Source of the DNA: Pseudidiomarina halophila
GTDB lineage: Bacteria > Pseudomonadota > Gammaproteobacteria > Enterobacterales > Alteromonadaceae
Assembly: GCF_003987215.1 (NCBI RefSeq)
Contig: NZ_PIPW01000003.1
Coordinates: 186,001-250,000 of the forward strand
DNA: 64,000 nt
Direction: 5' to 3'
The notes beneath the pieces are model-generated. The model was not told where the DNA came from. It ran no database searches and worked only from the letters and a program-made list of their open reading frames with translations. A program made the translations under genes and the position numbers. Shown piece by piece: positions 49,722 to 57,140 of this stretch; position 1 is the stretch's first letter; every line of letters begins with the position of its first letter.

Positions 49722-51371
49722 ATGGCTGTGAAACTGATACCACCAGCGGATGAAGCTTACAACTACCCGCTACTTATCAAGCAGTTGCTGTTGTCCGCGG
49801 AACGTTATGGCGGCGATAACGAAATTGTTGGCGGCAATAACGGTAAACGTTACAGCTATAGTGAATTCATTGAGCGGGTGCACCGTTTAGCTAACGTGCT
49901 GACCGAGGCCGGCGTTAAAGAAGGCGATACCGTTGCCGTGCTGGACTGGGATACTCCACGCTACTTAGAGTGTTTTTTTGCTGTTCCCATGATTGGTGCA
50001 GTGCTGCATACGGTAAACGTGCGTCTGGCGCCTGAACAGGTTGTATACACCATGAATCATGCCAAAGATGATCTGGTGTTGGCGCATGACGATTTCCTGC
50101 CGTTACTTGCAAAGGTGCAGGGCGAACTGACGACAGTGAAAGGCTATATTCAGCTGAGCGATGAAGCGCAGGCTGCTCCCGCGGGTCTGGAAACTCTGGG
50201 TGAGTACGAGGATTTACTTGCCGGCGCCTTAACCGAGTTCGACTTTCCTGATTTTGATGAAAACGCAATTGCCACCACGTTTTACACCACAGGCACTACG
50301 GGCAATCCCAAAGGCGTATTTTTCTCCCATCGTCAGCTTGTGCTGCATACCCTGGCGTTAGCGGCGACCACCAGTATGAATGACAACATGCAGCTGATGC
50401 AGTCGTCGAGTGTGTACATGCCGATTACGCCAATGTTTCACGTACACGCCTGGGGTGTGCCTTATGTGGCAACCATGATGGGGCTGAAACAGGTTTATCC
50501 GGGGCGTTATGAGCCGGCGACACTGCTGAAACTCTTCATGACCGAGAAAGTGACCTTCTCGCACTGTGTGCCAACTATTTTGCAAATGGTGCTGAGTAGT
50601 GAGAAAGCGAAAGCCATCGACTTCAGCGGTTGGCAGGTGCTGATTGGTGGCAGCGCGTTGACTGAAGGTTTAGCTAAGGCGGCACTCGAGCGCGGTATTC
50701 AGATTTATACGGGTTATGGCATGTCGGAAACCTGTCCACTGCTAAGTACCACCTGGTTACCGCTTGGTGCAGAAGACTTTGATCTTGAACAACAGGTACG
50801 TACCCGCGTGAAGACCGGCAAACCTGTGCCCTTGGTGAATATGCGTATTATTGACAGTAATGGTCGCTTCCTGCCCCACGATGGCGAAGCTATGGGTGAA
50901 GTAGTCGTACGCACCCCCTGGTTGACCCAGGGGTACTTGCATGAGCCTGAGAAAAGCGCTGAGCTGTGGGAGAATGGCTGGATGCACACCGGCGATGTAG
51001 GCAGTATCGATAGCAGCTACACGCTGCAAATTCGTGACCGCATTAAAGATGTCATTAAAACCGGTGGCGAATGGGTGTCGTCGCTGGATATTGAAAACCT
51101 GATTAGCCAACACCCTGACATTGAATTATCTGCTGTGGTCGGGTTGCCTGACGATGAATGGGGTGAGCGTCCCCACGCGGTGATCACCGCCCGTGCTGGT
51201 GCTGAGGTCGATCATGCGGCAGTGGTTCAACACATGCAGAGCTTTGTTGACGAGGGCTTAATCGAGAAATGGGCAATTCCTGATACCATCAAAGTGGTGG
51301 ACGAAATTCCGCGAACCAGCGTTGGCAAAGTGGATAAAAAACTGATCCGCAGCCAGTTGCAGGACGACTAA
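49722..51371 (+). CDS. AMP-forming acyl-CoA synthetase
   Basis: A 549-residue member of the ANL superfamily that activates a carboxylic acid via an acyl-AMP to acyl-CoA. The P-loop is YTTGTTGNPKGVFFSHRQ near residues 184-201, followed by YTGYGMSETCPLL and WMHTGDVGSID. The hinge IKDVIKTGGEWVSS precedes the C-terminal catalytic lysine K536 in PRTSVGKVDKK. Medium- or long-chain fatty acids are plausible by similarity to the dimethylmenaquinone/medium-chain ligase group. AAGGAG precedes the ATG. An HDAC-like gene converges on it with four bases overlap. Confidence 0.92.
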   Translation: MAVKLIPPADEAYNYPLLIKQLLLSAERYGGDNEIVGGNNGKRYSYSEFIERVHRLANVLTEAGVKEGDTVAVLDWDTPRYLECFFAVPMIGAVLHTVNVRLAPEQVVYTMNHAKDDLVLAHDDFLPLLAKVQGELTTVKGYIQLSDEAQAAPAGLETLGEYEDLLAGALTEFDFPDFDENAIATTFYTTGTTGNPKGVFFSHRQLVLHTLALAATTSMNDNMQLMQSSSVYMPITPMFHVHAWGVPYVATMMGLKQVYPGRYEPATLLKLFMTEKVTFSHCVPTILQMVLSSEKAKAIDFSGWQVLIGGSALTEGLAKAALERGIQIYTGYGMSETCPLLSTTWLPLGAEDFDLEQQVRTRVKTGKPVPLVNMRIIDSNGRFLPHDGEAMGEVVVRTPWLTQGYLHEPEKSAELWENGWMHTGDVGSIDSSYTLQIRDRIKDVIKTGGEWVSSLDIENLISQHPDIELSAVVGLPDDEWGERPHAVITARAGAEVDHAAVVQHMQSFVDEGLIEKWAIPDTIKVVDEIPRTSVGKVDKKLIRSQLQDD

Positions 51372-52285
51372 ATCAAGCCTTTGATAAATGCGACCACACT
51401 TCTGCCCAGGGAGCTGTGGTCGTAACCACCTTCTAGCATAGCAAGCACCCGGCCGCCGCAGTGTCGTTCAGCCATTTCCTTTAGTCTTTTTGCGATCCAG
51501 AGATAATCTTCTTCGCGCAGATTAAAATTACCCATGTCATCTTCCGCATGGCCATCGAATCCTGCGGAAACCAGAATGAGTTCAGGTTTGAAATGGTCGA
51601 TGGCGGGCAACCAGCGGTTTTTAACCTCGGTGCGCCATTCGCTACCACCGGTGCCGGCCGGCATGGGACTATTAATAATATGCGGGCTGATGGTGTCGGC
51701 CCCAGTGTCAGGATAGAAAGGGTGCTGAAAGGAAGAGCAAAGCAAAACGCGCTCGTCACCCATGAAAATATCTTCAGTGCCGTTGCCATGGTGTACGTCA
51801 AAATCAATGATAGCGACTCGCTCAAGGTCATAATTTGCCATGGCATAGGTTGCCGCCACAGCTATATTGTTAAAAATGCAGAAGCCCATAGCTTGATCAT
51901 GGGTAGCATGGTGACCCGGCGGGCGTACCACACAAAACGCGCGGGCATTCTCCCCCTGCATGACTTCATCCACGGCATTGATGCCACAGCCCGCAGCATA
52001 AAGCGCAGCTTGCAGGGAGCCCGGTGTCATTAAGGTGTCCGGGTCGAGCCAGACGTGGCCTTCGGTCGGTGCTTTGTTGAAGATCTCATTGACGTAATTG
52101 ACGTCATGGGCGTGATACAACTGCTCTTGCGTTGCGGGGGTACCATCGCGTTGGCTGATAGCCAGTTCCAGTCCGGAGCGAATAATCTGATCATTAATAG
52201 CGCTTAACCGCGCCGGTTCCTCAGGATGAATTTCGGTAACCTGGTGTTGCATACAAGCAGGATGACTAAATACAGTGATCGACAT
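51368..52285 (-). CDS. histone-deacetylase-family hydrolase
   Basis: A 305-residue zinc hydrolase of the HDAC/AcuC/acetylpolyamine amidohydrolase superfamily. Catalytic elements are RPPGHHATHDQAMGFC (two histidines), DFDVHHGNGTED (metal-binding Asp and His), SAGFDGHAEDDMG (second metal Asp) and EGGYDHSSL. It removes acyl groups from lysine side chains or small amines. The convergent acyl-CoA synthetase overlaps it by four bases, and a CoA-transferase-GNAT gene lies two bases upstream on the same strand. Confidence 0.92.
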   Translation of the reverse strand: MSITVFSHPACMQHQVTEIHPEEPARLSAINDQIIRSGLELAISQRDGTPATQEQLYHAHDVNYVNEIFNKAPTEGHVWLDPDTLMTPGSLQAALYAAGCGINAVDEVMQGENARAFCVVRPPGHHATHDQAMGFCIFNNIAVAATYAMANYDLERVAIIDFDVHHGNGTEDIFMGDERVLLCSSFQHPFYPDTGADTISPHIINSPMPAGTGGSEWRTEVKNRWLPAIDHFKPELILVSAGFDGHAEDDMGNFNLREEDYLWIAKRLKEMAERHCGGRVLAMLEGGYDHSSLGRSVVAFIKGLI

Positions 52286-52286
52286 A

Positions 52287-54146
52287 TTACGACTCGTCGG
52301 TTAAGGCTAGTTTCAGATGAACCTCGCCGGGCTCTTCACTGGGCAGACGCTTAAAGCCTGCCCGCTCAAATACCGTTAACATTTTATTATTTTCCGCGCG
52401 GACGTAGGCCACCATATGCGCTAAACCTCGCAACCTGGCGATACGGATCATTTCATCTAACAAGCGGCTGGCCATGCCCTTGCCCTGGTGGATTTCACGG
52501 GTGACAAAAGCGACTTCACAACTGTTATCCGCAGGCACGTAGTAGTAACGACCTACGGCTTGTATTTCTGCCGCAGAACCTTTCTGCCGCACGATACACA
52601 AGGCTAAATCGGTGGCTTGATCAACACTTACCAGAGTACAGGATTTCTCCCGACTCATTTGCGTAGGCACAGTGTTGTAACGCATTTGCAGGGTTTCTTT
52701 CGTATGCGAGTAAAAAAACTCCTGTAACCGGCGCTCGTCACTTGGATTAAGTGGACGTAAATCGTAGAACTCACCTGCGATATTCAGTTCTTTGAAACCA
52801 ACATCACCTAATTCGGGTACCTCGACGGACTTGATCGTCTGATAGTTGGGTACATGATAGTGCTGGCGTACTTCGTCGAGTAACTGCTGACGAAATTTGG
52901 GGTGGGCAACACGGATCAATTCCAGCGCGCGTTCACGGATACTTTTGCCGCGTAGCGACGCGACACCAAATTCGGTGACCACATAATAGACATGGGCACG
53001 GGAGGTGGCCACACCCACGCCTTCGGTCAAATGCGGGACGATACGCGAAATGGTACCGTCTTTCGCGGTCGACGGCAGGGCAATCACGGGTTTACCGCCC
53101 TTACTCATCGATGCTCCGCGGCTGAAATCGACATGACCGCCGATACCACTGTAGAACTGATGGCCTATGGAATCAGAAACCACCTGACCGGTGAGGTCGA
53201 CTTCGATGGCACTATTGATGGAAATCATAGTGTCATTGCGGGCAATATTGGCGGGCGAATTGACATATTCACTGGGGTAGAAGCCGATATGAGGATTGCC
53301 GTCCACGAAGTCATATAAAGCTTTGCTGCCGATACAAAAGCTGGTCACGGTTTTGTGTTGATGGTACGTCTTCCGGCGGTTATTGATGACACCATTTTGC
53401 ATAAGTTCCATGATGCCATCGGTAATCATTTCGCTGTGCACGCCAAGGTCTTTATGGTTCCCAAGATAGCGCAACACCGCGTCGCATATATTGCCAAAGC
53501 CAATTTGTATGGTAGCGCCATCTTCAACCAGTAAGGACACATACTGACCGATGCGCTCGGTAACCGCATCCAGTTCCGTCGTTGCAATTTCAGGTAAGTC
53601 AGCTTCAGCATCGAAGAACGCATCAATTTGGCCTTTGTGAATAAAAGCCTGACCAAAGGTAACCGGCATTTTGGGATTGACCTGAGCGATCACTTTTTTC
53701 GCTGAACGTAGTGCTGCCGAAACAATATCGACGGAGACCCCCAGCGAGTGGTAGCCGTATTCATCTGCCGGACTGACCATGATCAGTGCGGCATCCAACG
53801 GGAGTATGCCGTCCTGAAACAATGAGGGAATGTCTGACATAAAACAGGGGGTGTAATCGGCACGTCCTTCCGCGACAGCGCGGCGCACTTGCGGCCCGCC
53901 TATGAACAGCGTATTCACCTTGAATTGTTGCGTGTATTCGGGTTCTGCCCAGGTGTTATCGCCAAGCGCATACACTTGCACGATTTCAATATCGTGCAAG
54001 TGCTGGCTATGGGCACTGAGGTCAGCAATGAGCGCATGTGGCACGGCAGCATGAGAACCAATGAAGATTCGACTGCCTGATTTCAGCAACTGCGGCCAGT
54101 GAATGGTTTTGCCTTCACTGCGCAGGCTTCCGTGTTGCGCGCTCAT
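52287..54146 (-). CDS. acetyl-CoA hydrolase/transferase-GNAT fusion
   Basis: A 619-residue two-domain protein. Residues about 5-430 are a class I acetyl-CoA hydrolase/CoA-transferase (IGFGNICDAVLRYLG, YSGIGGHVDFSRGA, EFGVASLRGKS). Residues about 455-615 are a GNAT acetyltransferase (GKGMASRLLDEMIR is the acetyl-CoA-binding loop). The start is taken as ATG at 54146 because AAGAGGA lies seven bases upstream; an ATG two codons earlier is too close to it. It sits directly before the HDAC-like gene, so acyl transfer and deacylation functions are encoded together. Confidence 0.9.
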   Translation of the reverse strand: MSAQHGSLRSEGKTIHWPQLLKSGSRIFIGSHAAVPHALIADLSAHSQHLHDIEIVQVYALGDNTWAEPEYTQQFKVNTLFIGGPQVRRAVAEGRADYTPCFMSDIPSLFQDGILPLDAALIMVSPADEYGYHSLGVSVDIVSAALRSAKKVIAQVNPKMPVTFGQAFIHKGQIDAFFDAEADLPEIATTELDAVTERIGQYVSLLVEDGATIQIGFGNICDAVLRYLGNHKDLGVHSEMITDGIMELMQNGVINNRRKTYHQHKTVTSFCIGSKALYDFVDGNPHIGFYPSEYVNSPANIARNDTMISINSAIEVDLTGQVVSDSIGHQFYSGIGGHVDFSRGASMSKGGKPVIALPSTAKDGTISRIVPHLTEGVGVATSRAHVYYVVTEFGVASLRGKSIRERALELIRVAHPKFRQQLLDEVRQHYHVPNYQTIKSVEVPELGDVGFKELNIAGEFYDLRPLNPSDERRLQEFFYSHTKETLQMRYNTVPTQMSREKSCTLVSVDQATDLALCIVRQKGSAAEIQAVGRYYYVPADNSCEVAFVTREIHQGKGMASRLLDEMIRIARLRGLAHMVAYVRAENNKMLTVFERAGFKRLPSEEPGEVHLKLALTDES

Positions 54147-54172
54147 CAGCATATCCTCTTTAGTTGCGGAGT

Positions 54173-55459
54173 TTATTTTGAGTAGTCAAACACCCAGTTG
54201 ACGTACATTTCAGTACCAACTTTCAGCGCTGCTTCGTCAGCGTAAAAATAAGGTGAGTGATTACTTGGCGCGGTTGCCGGGTCCTGACCTTCCGGCGTGA
54301 CGCCCAAGAAAACGAACAATCCAGGCACTTCCAGCGCATAGAACGAGAAGTCCTCAGCGCCAGTGATTAGCGGACTGACAACCACTTTATCGGCACCGGC
54401 AACCCGCTTCATAGTAGGCAACATCTGTTCGGTCAGCTCGGCGTCATTCACGGTCACCGGATAGCCTTCGTCGATGTGGACATGCGCTTCTGCACCTGAG
54501 CTCTTCGCGGTGTGTTCAGCAGTGGTTTTCAGGTCCTCAAAAATTTGCGCGCGATTATCCATATCGAAGTTACGAATCGTCCCTTCAAGATAAACCTCAT
54601 CAGGGATAATGTTGTTGCGCACACCGCCATCAACGATACCAAAACTGACAACGGCCGGGCCGTTGGTAATGTTGGTTTGACGACTGATAATAGTTTGCGT
54701 GTTATTGATAATTTGCGCTGCTGCAACAATAGGATCTACACCACCCCATGGACGTGAACCGTGGGTCTGCACGCCTTGCACATTGATTTCAAAGCGATCG
54801 GCAGACGCCATTAATGGTCCGCTGCGGTAGGCAATATAACCCGTTGGGGCAGAGGAACCGACGTGAATTCCGAATACAGCGTCCGGCTTAAGGTCAGCGA
54901 AAAGCCCTTCTTCGAGCATTAACTCAGCGCCGCCTTCTTCACCCTTTGGTGCGCCCTCTTCAGCGGGCTGGAAGATAAACATCACAGTGCCGGCGATGTC
55001 TTCGCGCATAGCGGTTAATTTCTCTGCTGCGCCCATCAACATGGCAATGTGCATATCGTGGCCGCAAGCATGCATAACGCCGACTTCTTCACCGCGATAT
55101 TCAGTGGTTACTCTGGACTTAAAAGGTACATCCGTGCGTTCGGTGACCGGCAGGGCATCCATGTCGGCGCGCAAAGCAACCACAGGACCCGGCTTACCAC
55201 CTTTTAAAATACCTACCACGCCGGTATGTGCGATGCCTGTTTGCACGTCCATGCCAAGCTCGCGTAAATGTTCGGCAACGATTTTCGACGTGCGGAACTC
55301 GCGATTACTCAATTCAGGGTTTTGGTGAAAGTCACGTCGCCATTCGATGACTTGTGACTCAAGGTCCGCAGAAATACGCACGGGATCTTGGGCGAAGCTG
55401 GCATGACTTGCCAGCAAACTTGTAACACAGGCTAGCGCCAGAGCGGTAGGTTTCAACAT
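54173..55459 (-). CDS. exported M20 amidohydrolase/peptidase
   Basis: A 428-residue metalloenzyme with a signal peptide (ALACVTSLLASHASFAQ), so probably periplasmic. The metal-binding HACGHDMHIAMLMGAAEKL and the catalytic FQPAEEGAPKGEEGG are clear, and SPLITGAEDFSFYA near the C-terminus gives the remaining metal ligand context. A dimerisation domain lies between about 205 and 320. Family members cleave N-acyl amino acids, hippurate or related amides. It lies 27 bases upstream of the CoA-transferase-GNAT gene on the same strand. Confidence 0.9.
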   Translation of the reverse strand: MLKPTALALACVTSLLASHASFAQDPVRISADLESQVIEWRRDFHQNPELSNREFRTSKIVAEHLRELGMDVQTGIAHTGVVGILKGGKPGPVVALRADMDALPVTERTDVPFKSRVTTEYRGEEVGVMHACGHDMHIAMLMGAAEKLTAMREDIAGTVMFIFQPAEEGAPKGEEGGAELMLEEGLFADLKPDAVFGIHVGSSAPTGYIAYRSGPLMASADRFEINVQGVQTHGSRPWGGVDPIVAAAQIINNTQTIISRQTNITNGPAVVSFGIVDGGVRNNIIPDEVYLEGTIRNFDMDNRAQIFEDLKTTAEHTAKSSGAEAHVHIDEGYPVTVNDAELTEQMLPTMKRVAGADKVVVSPLITGAEDFSFYALEVPGLFVFLGVTPEGQDPATAPSNHSPYFYADEAALKVGTEMYVNWVFDYSK

Positions 55460-55517
55460 GACAATGTACCTTGCAGGTTTGGGTTAAGAACGTGTCTTGA
55501 GTATGCCCTGAACCTTG

Positions 55518-56159
55518 TTAATTTGCCAATGCGTCTTTGGTCGCAAGTTCAACAAATAATCCGTACTCAGGTAATGGTGCGGTGGCGTGTATTTGCGCGC
55601 CCTGATAACTGAAGGCCAGTTGCCAGGCGTGCAGATGCAGATAGGCATGGGGTTCACCGCCATAGCGGTGATCACCAACGATAGGGACACCGAGACTTTT
55701 TAGCGCGACCCGTAGTTGATGGGTTTTGCCAGTGCCTGGCTCTAGGCGGTAATAGCGATAGCCGGGACAGAGTGATTCACTGCTAAAATAGGTACGTGCC
55801 GGATTCTTTTTACTGTGCAATAAACGCCATCCGCCACGCCGGGATTTTGCCATATCACCGATCACCCAACCTTGCTTTTTCTTTGGTTTTCCAGCGGCAA
55901 TGGCCAGATAGGTTTTGTTCATTTGTCTATCGGCAAACAGTTGGCTTAACTCTGCCGCTGCGGCTGCATTACGTGCTACCAGCAGCGCGCCGGAAGTAGG
56001 CGTGTCGAGCCGGTGGACCGGCCACAGTTCTTCCTGCAATTGGTGGGCCAGCTGATGAACTACGCTTAACTCTTCGGTATTGGCATGCATAGGTGCCCCT
56101 GCTGGCTTATTCAACACATAAAAATCAGTATGTTGAAATACTAGGGTTAGCTCGCGCAT
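55518..56159 (-). CDS. RluA-family pseudouridine synthase
   Basis: A 213-residue RNA-modifying enzyme without an S4 domain. The catalytic motif is VHRLDTPTSGALLVAR, which has the essential Asp, preceded by VLNKPAGAPMH and followed by EPGTGKTHQLRVALKSLGVP and GDHRYGG. Size and motif place it with short single-domain members such as TruC/RluA. The exact RNA target is open. The long repeat array starts just upstream. Confidence 0.88.
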   Translation of the reverse strand: MRELTLVFQHTDFYVLNKPAGAPMHANTEELSVVHQLAHQLQEELWPVHRLDTPTSGALLVARNAAAAAELSQLFADRQMNKTYLAIAAGKPKKKQGWVIGDMAKSRRGGWRLLHSKKNPARTYFSSESLCPGYRYYRLEPGTGKTHQLRVALKSLGVPIVGDHRYGGEPHAYLHLHAWQLAFSYQGAQIHATAPLPEYGLFVELATKDALAN

Positions 56160-56184
56160 ACCGTTATACTCCTGAACAACAAAA

Positions 56185-56297
56185 GCGTTATTGGATACTA
56201 GATATTAGTTATTAGAAGAACAAAAGCGTTATTGGATACTAGATATTAGTTATTAGAAGAACAAAAGCGTTATTGGATACTAGATATTAGTTATTAG
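56185..56297 (+). repeat. three 41-base direct repeats (left half of array)
   Basis: Three copies beginning GCGTTATTGGATACTAGATA at 56185, 56226 and 56267, so the period is exactly 41 bases; the first two are identical and the third changes after its shared 31 bases. The unit is the left-arm type of the 69-base palindrome at 49631. With the right half at 56312-56442 it fills most of the 298 bases between the RluA-type gene and trmH. Confidence 0.92.
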
Positions 56298-56311
56298 TTG
56301 AAACAAAACAC

Positions 56312-56442
56312 CCAATAACTGATATCTAATAACGCTCTAGGATTTTAATATCCAATAACCGATATCTAATAACGCTCTAAGGTTTTAACATCCAATAACT
56401 GATATCTAATATCTAATAACTAATATCTAATAACTAATAACG
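56312..56442 (+). repeat. inverted half of the array (three copies, period 40)
   Basis: Copies starting CCAATAAC[CT]GATATCTAATA at 56312, 56352 and 56392, spaced exactly 40 bases, are the reverse complement type of the units at 56185-56297. The last copy degenerates into short TAATATCTAATAACTAATAA runs that end 15 bases before the trmH ATG. The whole array can fold into one long hairpin or several nested ones. Confidence 0.9.
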
Positions 56443-56457
56443 AACTTGGTTTTCTCT

Positions 56458-57138
56458 ATGTCGCCGGAACGATTTGCTCGAATTAATGCACTGCTTGATC
56501 GCCGACAGGCCGATCTTACCCTTTGCCTTGAGAGTGTCCATAAAAATCACAATCTGTCTGCACTGATTCGTACCGCCGACGCAGTTGGCCTGCATGAAGT
56601 TCATGCCGTCTGGTTTGATCGCCGCGGAAAAGTAAAAGGTGGCACTGCTATGGGCTCACAGCAGTGGGTTAAGGTGCATCATCACCCATCTACTGAGGCT
56701 GCCATTGCGCAGCTCAAAGCTGAGGGGAAGCAGGTTCTGGTCACCCAGTTATCTGGTACTGCCATTGATTTTCGTGAGGTTGATTACACTAAGCCAACGG
56801 CGATTTTACTGGGTCAGGAAAAGCAGGGGGTATCGGCCGATGCCCTGCGTCTGGCTGACCAGCATATAGTGATCCCCATGGTCGGTATGGCGGAGTCGTT
56901 GAACGTATCGGTCGCCGCCGCGGTGATCTTATACGAAGCGCAGCGCCAGCGTGAAGCTGCGGGCTGTTACCAGAGGTCAAATCTGGATCCGGCGGAACGC
57001 CATCGGGTATTGTTTGAGGGCGGGCATCCAATTTTTGCCAAGATCTGCCGGCGTAAAAACTTGCCGTATCCTGAGTTGGATGAGCGTGGCCAGATTGTTG
57101 CTGACGACGCCTGGTGGCAGGCGGTGAGGTCCAGTTAA
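56458..57138 (+). CDS. trmH: tRNA (guanosine-18-2'-O)-methyltransferase
   Basis: A 226-residue SPOUT-fold enzyme methylating G18 in the tRNA D-loop. Family elements are ESVHKNHNLSALIRTADAVG, ILLGQEKQGVS, and MVGMAESLNVSVAAAVILYEA, which together form the SAM-binding knot; the C-terminal extension reads YPELDERGQIVADDAWW as in E. coli TrmH. I start at the ATG at 56458 (MSPERFARI, matching the family) rather than a TTG at 56446. The gene begins right after the repeat array and ends two bases before recG. Confidence 0.95.
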   Translation: MSPERFARINALLDRRQADLTLCLESVHKNHNLSALIRTADAVGLHEVHAVWFDRRGKVKGGTAMGSQQWVKVHHHPSTEAAIAQLKAEGKQVLVTQLSGTAIDFREVDYTKPTAILLGQEKQGVSADALRLADQHIVIPMVGMAESLNVSVAAAVILYEAQRQREAAGCYQRSNLDPAERHRVLFEGGHPIFAKICRRKNLPYPELDERGQIVADDAWWQAVRSS

Positions 57139-57140
57139 CT

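Noticed and set aside
51548-52033. 161-codon forward open frame within the HDAC-like gene
   Set aside because: Antisense to conserved catalytic motifs, no ribosome site, no domain.
56185-56442. CRISPR array
   Set aside because: Units repeat without unique spacers, switch orientation halfway, and no cas genes are nearby.
49631-56442. Composite transposon bounded by the two repeat copies
   Set aside because: No transposase, no intact terminal inverted repeat pair and no target duplication are visible; the repeats are non-coding.
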